Shown here: one piece after another, positions 57,396 to 64,000 of the stretch
Layout: every line of letters begins with the position of its first letter
How positions within the stretch are numbered: position 1 is the first letter of the stretch
The notes under the pieces: generated by a model
Seen by the model: only the letters and a program-made list of their open reading frames with translations
The model's database searches: none
Told to the model about the DNA's origin: nothing
Translations under genes and position numbers: made by a program
Origin: Anthoceros angustus
Taxonomy: Eukaryota; Streptophyta; Anthocerotopsida; Anthocerotales; Anthocerotaceae
Assembly (NCBI GenBank): GCA_010909165.1
Contig: MU008156.1
Location: 682,001 to 746,000 of the forward strand
DNA length: 64,000 nt
Direction: 5' to 3'

Positions 57396-57575
57396 GATGT
57401 CTCAGATGGACCCCTCCAAGCATAGCTCTGTCGACCAACAGCAGGTTTCCCACTGCGATGAAAGCGGGGGTTCAAGGGGGTTTGATGTGAAGTGTGACAC
57501 TTGTTTCTATTGTAGGTCATATCTCAAGCGTGACACCTGTTTTTGTTGTGAAAAATGAATAACGTGGAAATTGAA

Positions 57576-57648
57576 GACGCCACCCGAGGTTCGATCTCAG
57601 GCTTTGGGATCCTATGCCCATTGACGTAACCACTAGACTATGGGGCGA
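57576..57648 (-). pseudogene. tRNA-like sequence, degraded
   Basis: On the minus strand: CGCCCCATAGTCTAGTGGTTA (A box like plant tRNA-Pro/Gln/Asp) followed at the right distance by a T-arm CTGAG ATCGAAC CTCGG, with a possible AGG anticodon in between. The acceptor stem has two mismatches and the anticodon stem pairs poorly. It is either a dead tRNA or the head of a tRNA-derived SINE. No SINE body was recognised. Confidence 0.45.
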
Positions 57649-57943
57649 TCCGTGGACGCTAGCAATCAGGGCATTCTGTGGCTGACCGTTTCAATTGGAA
57701 TAAACCGATCCACTACAAAGAAAACCCAATGGTGAGATTCCTCTCTTCTCACAGTGGTCCGCGACGACCACATATACACCAATGTCCACCGAGCCAAGAA
57801 TTTTTACTACCTATACTCACCTGTGCGTATGGAATGCGTGCTTTCATGTGCACAGTACAGAACAAAAATTTCTCACAGACTCTAGTAGACTACCTAGAAG
57901 AAGTAAGAATGGATCTTGACACCGTGTTTTTTCCTTGTTCAAG

Positions 57944-58969
57944 TCACATTGTAGGAAACGAGGCATCCTTGTACATGCCACACAAGCCGTCAGAGCCTCC
58001 CACCCGTTTGATACGCATGTATCCCGACTCTCCCCAGTTCGTGCCCCAAGAGTTTTTGAGGAGCCAGTAGTCAGTTCCTCCTGATGTTCCCCACCCAATT
58101 ACCAGCACAGCGTGATCCAGGTCCGTGCCACAGTCCCCGGTGAAGATACCGGAAGCATACGATTGAAAATCCCTGCCTCCACCTGCAATTGCAACACTTA
58201 CTGGCTGATTGGCAACTGCATTTAACAAAGCATTCTCGTTCCGCGCCACATTCTCATATCCCGTGATGGATGCAACGTGGTTCTTTTTCTTGCTCGAATT
58301 ACAATTGCCATTTGAAGCTGAGTATGTATAATCACTTGCCGAATCAATCCCACCATTACGGGATATAAATTTGAAGGCGGACTCCATATTTCCACCATTA
58401 CAACCAGAACAATCGCCCACGCAATCAATAAGCTCTTGCTCGGAAAGCGAAACTCTCTTTCCAGCCTTGATGGAATGGATACCTTCTACTGCTCCGGTGG
58501 CAGAAAATGCCCAACAGCTTCCGCAGCTTCGTTGATTCTTCACACCAGTTAGTACCCCTTTGTTTCGCCAACTGAACGAAGTTGCGGTCTCTGGATTTTG
58601 AGATGACAACGTGGTTCGTGACTTGTTTTTCGGCGCAATATACCCTGTAGATAATTGCTGATGTTCACCAGATGTTAGATCCGATAACTCATTCAAGCCC
58701 AAGACGTGACTAATCTGTTGATTTCGAGAATCGATATAATGCACGTTATCCCGAAATATTTCAAAGCGCTCTCGCCTCTCGCTCTCATTGAGATAGCTTT
58801 TCTGGAAGCGTACAGCCCACGAATCAAACAGTCGCTCCAGGCTGTCACTCGATTTCAAATCATCCGGCTCGTAACCTGTGACCTTCGAGTCCAGCAAGCG
58901 AGCATGTGTGCCTACATGGAAAACTAGGACGAGTAGCAACGCTGTCAACAGGATTCTAGTAATCGCCAT
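57944..58969 (-). CDS. Papain-family cysteine protease (C1A) proenzyme
   Basis: Single exon, 341 residues. Signal peptide 1-23 (LLTALLLVLVFHVGTHA). The I29 inhibitor prodomain covers about 45-105 with the ERFNIN-type helix ERRERFEIFRDNVHYID. The mature part begins near residue 128. Catalytic residues: Gln146 (oxyanion hole), Cys152 in CGSCWAF, His286 in LDHAVLVIGWG, Asn306 in KNSWGTNWG. Six or more cysteines for the usual disulphides are present (GDCSGCNGG). The mature N-terminus has FSWR where most members have DWR. There is no C-terminal granulin domain and no KDEL. It acts in the vacuole or secretory route. The gene is intact and intronless, which is unusual for plant C1A genes. Confidence 0.95.
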   Translation of the reverse strand: MAITRILLTALLLVLVFHVGTHARLLDSKVTGYEPDDLKSSDSLERLFDSWAVRFQKSYLNESERRERFEIFRDNVHYIDSRNQQISHVLGLNELSDLTSGEHQQLSTGYIAPKNKSRTTLSSQNPETATSFSWRNKGVLTGVKNQRSCGSCWAFSATGAVEGIHSIKAGKRVSLSEQELIDCVGDCSGCNGGNMESAFKFISRNGGIDSASDYTYSASNGNCNSSKKKNHVASITGYENVARNENALLNAVANQPVSVAIAGGGRDFQSYASGIFTGDCGTDLDHAVLVIGWGTSGGTDYWLLKNSWGTNWGESGYMRIKRVGGSDGLCGMYKDASFPTM

Positions 58970-59099
58970 GTGACTCTGACGCTACAATGTGATCACCTGG
59001 ACTATCTTGGAGGAAGGAGGACTGCCAGGCATTCACGAATCATGTACCACAAGCATGCGTCTCTCCTTTCACGCCCTCCTTCTCTAATCAGTGGAGTTG

Positions 59100-59755
59100 C
59101 CATCCCTGATCTGCCAGATGCACCCCAAGATTTGTGATCTGCCAGTCTCCACATGCACCCCAGGATTTATGATCTGCAAGTCTCCACATGCACCCCAAGA
59201 TTTATGATCTGCCAATCTCCAGATGCACCCCAAGGTTTATGCGGGGAAGGCTGTTCAACTGAAATTGGACCTTCTCCCGCCTACCTCTGCTTTTACACTC
59301 ACATGCGGACAAGTGCACCCCAAGATTTGTGGTCTCCCAGAAAGCCAGGCTTCACATGCACCCCAAGAGTTATGATCTGCCAGTCTCCAGATGCAACCCG
59401 AAGATTTATGATTGCCAGTCTCCACATGCACCCCAAGACTTACGATCTGCCAGTCTCCAGATGCAACCCCAGATTTACGATCTGCCGGTCTCCACATGCA
59501 CCCCAAGACTTACGATCTGCCAGCCTCCAGATGCCCCAATATTTATGATCTGCCAGCCTCCACATGCACCCCAAGACTTATGATCTGCCAGATCTGGAGA
59601 CTGGCAGATCACAAGTCCAAGACTTATGATCTGCCAGATCTGGAGACCGGCAGATCACAAGTCCAAGACTTACGATCTGCCAGATCTGGAGACCGGCAGA
59701 TCACAAGTCCAGGAATTAGGATCTGCCAGTCTCCAGATGCACCCAATATCTTGGG
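59100..59755. repeat. 36-bp minisatellite (CTGCCAGTCTCCACATGCACCCCAAGA)
   Basis: Tandem units of about 34-37 bp with the sequence GATCTGCCAGTCTCCACATGCACCCCAAGATTTAT, interrupted once by unique sequence (about 59240-59310). From about 59583 the unit changes to about 47 bp containing ATCTGCCAGATCTGGAGAC..GGCAGAT, an inverted-repeat form, in three copies. Open frames over it are repeat peptides (CTPRLTICQSPDA) and not genes. Confidence 0.92.
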
Positions 59756-59987
59756 GTACGCACCTCGCACTGAATGCGGAGCAGTACAGTAGCATAACGC
59801 AGGGGCCGCTGCATTTCAATCCTTGTAGTGGGAGACTCCTGGAGGAGAGCTGCGTAACTGGAGGTTTGCAAAGAAAGAGAGACGCATCAGTGTGCACACA
59901 GCTGAGCGCCTGGGTCTCAAGCGGGAATTTGAGGCTGGAGGGGCCATTTCCGCTATGATCCAGCAATCTACAAGGGCGTGGCCGCTT

Positions 59988-60192
59988 CCAGGTCCTGACG
60001 CAGCGTGTCCCTACCGGACTGAACTTGCAAGAGCTCATTCTGAAGGCCAAGTGCAGTCGTTCGATCAGAGGCTACATTCCCTCGCAAATTCGCAGTCTCC
60101 TCCTTCATCCTCCGGCGCCTGGAAACCACAACAACATCCCAGGTGAGCGGCCTGTTCCAGGCCGCGCCTAACTTAGCCTCCGACTCAACCAT
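59988..60192 (-). pseudogene. Coiled-coil exon fragment
   Basis: On the minus strand, after a possible acceptor (GTGGTTTCCAG), an open stretch reads RRRMKEETANLRGNVASDRT, LGLQNELLQVQSGRDTL and RQDLEAATPL before a stop. This is a heptad-like coiled coil, as in golgin-type proteins. Only one exon is present, so it is probably a leftover from a duplication. Confidence 0.4.
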
Positions 60193-60494
60193 TGCAGTCG
60201 GCCGCGATGGTGAGCCTCACAGCGACGGATATCCCCCCCTCGCCCCTCCCTCGAAGAAGGCCACCTGAGCTTCCGTCGCTTTCTGGCAGGATTAGGGTGA
60301 GGGTTTGCATGTCGGGGGCTTCAAGCCGGCCATCGTGACTGACATGACCAGCATGAGCAGACCCTGTTGAAACGGATTCGCTTCAGCTTGAAAATTGTAT
60401 CACACCTGGACTTGCGAAAACATATATCTGCGAGCAATGCATGCTGTTCGATGGCAACTGACGACAATGTTGATGGCCCCGTGGGAGGCGACGG

Positions 60495-60775
60495 TATTGG
60501 AATATGCAGATATCTCCTGCATGGCAGTTAGGCACACACACCGTTTGAAGGAGACTCACACCTCTTCACCAAGAGGCATCTCCTGCATGGCAGTTAGGCA
60601 CACACACGGTTTGGAGGACACTCACACGTCTTCACCAAGAGGTAGTATACAACATAAGACCGATTGTGTGCTCACTCTTGAATAACAATTCTCTCTTCTA
60701 TGTGCCTAAATACATCCTGTCCTGGTATGAGAGCATCTTGGCCTGCCTGATTTCCTATATGGTACGAGAGCACAG
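60495..60775 (+). mobile_element. Copia LTR with primer site (solo 5' end)
   Basis: Same LTR family as 28029-28225, in plus orientation: starts TATTGGAATATGCAG and ends near ATTTCCTATA at about 60759, followed by TGGTACGAGAGC, a changed form of the tRNA-iMet primer site. Within it a 66-bp piece (CATCTCCTGCATGGCAGTTA...) occurs twice in tandem, making this LTR longer than its relatives. No gag or pol follows. Confidence 0.75.
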
Positions 60776-61064
60776 GAGCAAGTGATGTACATTCGAGACG
60801 AGTTGGTGCATGGAGATGGTTTGTCCTTGCAGCTAAGGCAGCTGCTGCCATGTGTGCGAGACCATTTTTCGGGTCCCAAAGGGCCTTGGGGAGCGTGATC
60901 CATTCGCTGGGTGGTGTAAAGAATATGCATTTATGACCATAAAGATAGTGAAAACAGATGTCCACTACATATTTCAATTTAAGAAAATATTCTGAAAATA
61001 ACAAAAATATTTTCTAGTACACGAAGTTGTCAAAACAAGGGTGCTAAATGTGGAGCACACCCTA
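60776..61064. other. Spacer; copia leader remnant and AT-rich sequence
   Basis: After the primer-site-like motif about 150 bp might be the element's leader (GTACATTCGAGACGAG...). The rest is AT-rich and leads to the neprosin stop codon. No gene. Confidence 0.5.
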
Positions 61065-62957
61065 TCATGCTATGGTTCCTCCCGGTCCACCAAAGAAAAT
61101 CCAAGTACCCCCTACAGCTACTCCTGGTCCTAGTGCTACTTGTGTAAAGTTTTTGATATCAAAATCTAGTCCAGTTTGCAATGGAGTTGCAACTGATGCC
61201 TCAACAAGAAAGAGAGTCGCACCATTATCCACTGAATTTAGAAGTGAGACCTGAGCATGATATGCTGGTACTATTGGTCCAATTGTACCGGGTTGAGAAG
61301 CAGCAGAGCCAAACAATGAATTACCCAGAGGAAAACGTGCTTGCCCTTTTAATGTGCCTACTTCTCCTCCCCAAGCAAACCTATTAGGTAGTTGGTTTTG
61401 GAGAAGACCTGCCGAATAAATACTGGCTGGCCAGTAACCCACAATTTTATCATCAATTTGTAACCAAGTATCTCCAGCTGAAGTATTCTGCACCATGAGA
61501 AATAGATCAACATCACCAAAACAATAACTCATGTGTTATCTTTAGATACATATGAAATAAAGATTTAGAAAACATGATAATTATAATGAATTTATTAATA
61601 AATGAGGAATATATTTACCTTTGCAATTGCAAAAACTTGGGTTGTGCTTATAGCATCAGGAACATAGGCCCCACCCAATAGGTAAGTGGGATCTGTTTGA
61701 ACAAATCCAGGACACAATAAGTCGTAGCACCCGGTTTTGACATAGTCATCCGCCTGAGATGAGATAACATGGTTATGTTAGAATAAAGACTACTAACAAA
61801 TCATAATTAAACAGAATTGAATGTTCTAGAAATCATGAGGAAAACATAGTATTAATTACCGTCCAATAAATGAACAAATGACTGGCAGTGTCCTTATACA
61901 AATTGGGATTCACCTAAGAAAAAGTAAAAGTTAAGATTATAGTTTCATGGGATGAAATCAACCCACTTTTCAACCATAATGTATATGCATTTCATGAGAC
62001 AAAATCTTCCCACTCAATTTAAACCATAATATGTATGCACTTACCGTCCACCCAGCTTCCGCAGTATTTTTGTTGAAGCCATTTTCGGCAACCACCCATA
62101 TTTGTGAAATTGTTGCGCCACCCCCGTTAGCAGGGACTTGGGGGTTCCATATACTAATGGAAGATGTTGCACCATGAAAAGGAAGTCCTGTGAACTCGTC
62201 TCTTGCATACTACATCCAAAAGATATAAGGACATTAGCTTTGTAAGGTTAGCTTCATTCACCGCATTGATCCACATACAGTATTGAATAAAAGCATCATG
62301 AATACAGTTACGTACATCATGCACAGCTCCATCATTCACGGCATCAAGATGAGAGGATTTGATATTTTTTCGCAGATTATGTGCTTGTTTCAAACGTTCA
62401 AGATCATCTTCCAATATGCGTCGCACAGGAATAGTTCCCTCTTGGCACATGCCAACTTCTCGATGATACACTTGAACATTGGAAGAACCTCCCATGGCTT
62501 TTAGTTGTAAATGTTGAAACGATGGAGGTGGTTTCTGCAAGTACATAGCAAGAAAACATTTACATACATGTAAATTAAAAAAAAAAACAATCTCATATAT
62601 TTAAAACCATTTGAGACATACTTGAAGAACATGATCTTTGAACAATGGATGTTGCAAAGTTAATTGGTCTTCAATTCTCACACAATCCACAATGGAACCA
62701 TCTGAAAGCTATTCATATATATATCTCAAATGAGTATAAGATAAACAAAAATAAAATAAACTTTCACCATCATAATAAACATGTTAGGAAATGAATACAT
62801 TATGAGACGTCACAAAAGGTCGATTGACAATATCCAAGTCCAATGTTTCCACTTCGAATGAGTTCTTCAGATGGGAACTGTGAATCATATTATTTTTTCC
62901 ACAAAACAAAATAATATAGACAAACCATATAATGCATGACAACAATGAGGCAGTCAT
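61065..62957 (-). CDS. Neprosin-domain protein (secreted)
   Basis: Seven exons (62799-62957, 62622-62708, 62316-62534, 62045-62209, 61860-61913, 61619-61753, 61065-61487), all with phase-0 introns, give 413 residues with no stop. The signal peptide is MTASLLSCIIWFVYIILFCG. The activation-peptide domain follows (SDGSIVDCVRIEDQL, QHPLFKDH), then the neprosin domain from about residue 155: ISIWNPQV, AEAGWTVNPNLYKDT, FIYWTADDYVKTGCYDLLCPGF, and TWLQIDDKIVGYWP, FAWGGEVGT. Glu206 (in EAGW) and Glu315 (in WGGEV) sit where the two catalytic glutamates of the glutamic peptidase neprosin are described. The gene looks intact. Family members in non-carnivorous plants have mostly unknown roles; a secreted peptidase is the best guess. 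Confidence 0.93.
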
Positions 62958-63284
62958 CTTTTCCTCTGTGAAAAGTGTGATCTGAAGTTTTTTGTTTTTC
63001 TTTCTCTTCATGCTATACATATATAGCCCAAAGGGGATGCAATCTTTCGAACTAAATAACAAAATCTCGATATATATATAATTTTTACATATAAACTCTC
63101 TTAGTATATCTCATCTCTTTTTCTTACATAAAATCTTCTTTCCTTTACATGTCAATATTTACAAGACATTCTTCAAGCACCCAATAATTTTTTTCCATCA
63201 TTATTCAAGTAATACAACCAATCTTAATATTTCCTATTAAAAAAATCAATTTTGCTTGCATTCGCTTCTTACAATACAAACCAA
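62958..63284. other. 5' flank of the neprosin gene; AT-rich, no gene
   Basis: AT-rich with several TATATA runs (about 63070-63080) that could include the promoter of the neprosin gene on the minus strand. No coding frame beyond the signal-peptide exon. Confidence 0.5.
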
Positions 63285-63610
63285 CACAAGAAGTGAAGTG
63301 AGCCTCATAGTTAAGCATCCATACCTTCTTACACGTATAGAACAACACAAGAAGCGAGACTCACAGCCAATCATCAATCCCTTCTTACAGCCCTGAGGTA
63401 CAAAACAATTCACGACAGGCCAGCCTCACAACAAAGGAGGATCAATCCCTTCTCCCAATCCTCAGGTAGAAAACAACACCAGGAAGCGAGCTTGGCAGCC
63501 AAGCATCAATCCCTGGAGTCCTAGCGTCCCCAGGTACAAAACCACCCAAAGTGAGCCTCACAGCTGATCATCAATCCCATCCTACAGTCCTCAGGTAAAA
63601 AACAACAGCC
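63285..63610. repeat. 64-bp degenerate tandem repeat
   Basis: Five units of about 60-68 bp, each with AAGCGAG..CTCACAGCCAA.CATCAATCCC, CTTCTTACAG.CCT(C)AGGTA and AAAACAAC. Similarity between units is about two thirds, so the array is old. Confidence 0.8.
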
Positions 63611-63845
63611 AGACGTCAGGCTAAAGGTGCTATGGCATCAAAGGAATATGATGTGCAGGCCGCTTTGTGAAGCACCTTGCCATATAGTGGACGTCATCTG
63701 CCCTGTGGGGATGTCGTCTGCCTTGTGGGCAAGTCAGCTGCGTCCACTTTGAAGTTCGCTGGGTTCGGTGGTGAACACCCATGAGGGAGACGGGGGTTTG
63801 GCCCAGCATGTCACCAAGTGTTTGAACACTTGAGAAGATATCTTC

Positions 63846-64000
63846 TCAAGTGACCTTGTAACGGTACCTCCAAGCAACGAGGCAGAAGGCAGCGAGGTTG
63901 ACAGTGCCCACGATAGCGAACATCCAGAAAAACTTGTCCAAGCTCGAGCGATTCACATTGGTGCCGATCCACGGGGGCTGTGTGCTTTCATTCACAACGG
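63846..64000 (-). CDS. NPF/POT-family transporter, C-terminal end (gene continues beyond the window)
   Basis: On the minus strand the last 50 codons of a gene run from the window edge to a TGA at 63846-63848: PPWIGTNVNRSSLDKFFWMF, AIVGTVNLAAFCLVAWRYRYK, VT. The order WI..N.N...LD.F(Y/F)W, a final transmembrane helix with NL..F, and a Tyr/Lys/Arg-rich end is the usual C-terminus of the NRT1/PTR (NPF) proton-coupled nitrate/peptide transporters of the plasma membrane or tonoplast. The rest lies outside the window, so the substrate subgroup cannot be told. Confidence 0.8.
   Translation of the reverse strand, partial: VVNESTQPPWIGTNVNRSSLDKFFWMFAIVGTVNLAAFCLVAWRYRYKVT

Noticed and set aside
22666..57505. 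The palindromic 13-mers AAGTGTCACACTT (22666) and AAGTGTGACACTT (57491) as ends of a MITE
   Set aside because: Only the 13-mers and a few neighbouring bases agree; no second terminal repeat or target duplication found at either place.

Overview
The window is nuclear DNA of a land plant. Most protein-coding genes are split by short introns with GT..AG ends (mostly 75-200 bp). The gene set is plant-typical: a C2/EF-hand phosphatidylserine decarboxylase, a chloroplast DEAD-box helicase of the RH50 type, an INCENP/WYRD protein, neprosin, papain-type protease, NPF transporter, PPR and lipid-transfer-type proteins, together with Ty1/copia elements and a plant tRNA-Arg. The very short introns next to large repeat blocks would fit a compact seed-free plant genome such as Selaginella, but that is only a guess from sequence style.

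Layout. 1-0.7 kb: a frameshifted J-domain pseudogene. 2-6.8 kb: an imperfect tandem array of a gene-like unit (about 190 codons, unknown family) with GT-rich minisatellites. 6.9-7.3 kb: a minisatellite. 7.4-13 kb: a second tandem array whose units carry a RING-like half finger, a 16-bp minisatellite and a basic AT-hook-like stretch. 13-16 kb: no recognisable gene, with a GC-rich palindromic minisatellite. 16.1-20.5 kb: an intact 21-exon phosphatidylserine decarboxylase gene. 20.8-22.3 kb: a 60-bp repeat, tRNA-Arg(CCT), a decayed tRNA copy and a small secreted eight-cysteine protein gene. 22.9-36.9 kb: nested mobile elements (one complete decayed copia, one partial copia with a 1.5-kb tandem duplication, a Harbinger-like fragment) inserted in and around a broken second copy of the RH50-like gene. 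37-39.6 kb: a lysine-rich protein gene. 40-41.6 kb: satellites. 41.6-45 kb: AT-rich, no gene seen. 45-47.6 kb: INCENP. 48.5-54 kb: the RH50-like helicase and exosome subunit CSL4 in divergent head-to-head arrangement. 54.4-57.4 kb: a PPR pseudogene and a stray CSL4 exon copy. 57.9-59 kb: a papain-like protease. 59.1-60.8 kb: minisatellite and a copia LTR. 61-63 kb: an intact neprosin gene. 63.8-64 kb: the end of an NPF transporter gene.

I resolved exon structures base by base for seven genes (PSD, lysine-rich protein, INCENP, RH50-like, CSL4, neprosin and the single-exon protease). In every multi-exon case the spliced length is a multiple of three and the reading frame stays open. Functionally the genes are unrelated housekeeping, organelle, secretory and cell-division genes. 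There is no operon-like logic apart from the shared RH50-like/CSL4 promoter region. The most notable structural observations are the transposon-split RH50-like duplicate, the two lineage-specific tandem gene arrays, and satellites whose unit length keeps reading frames open.
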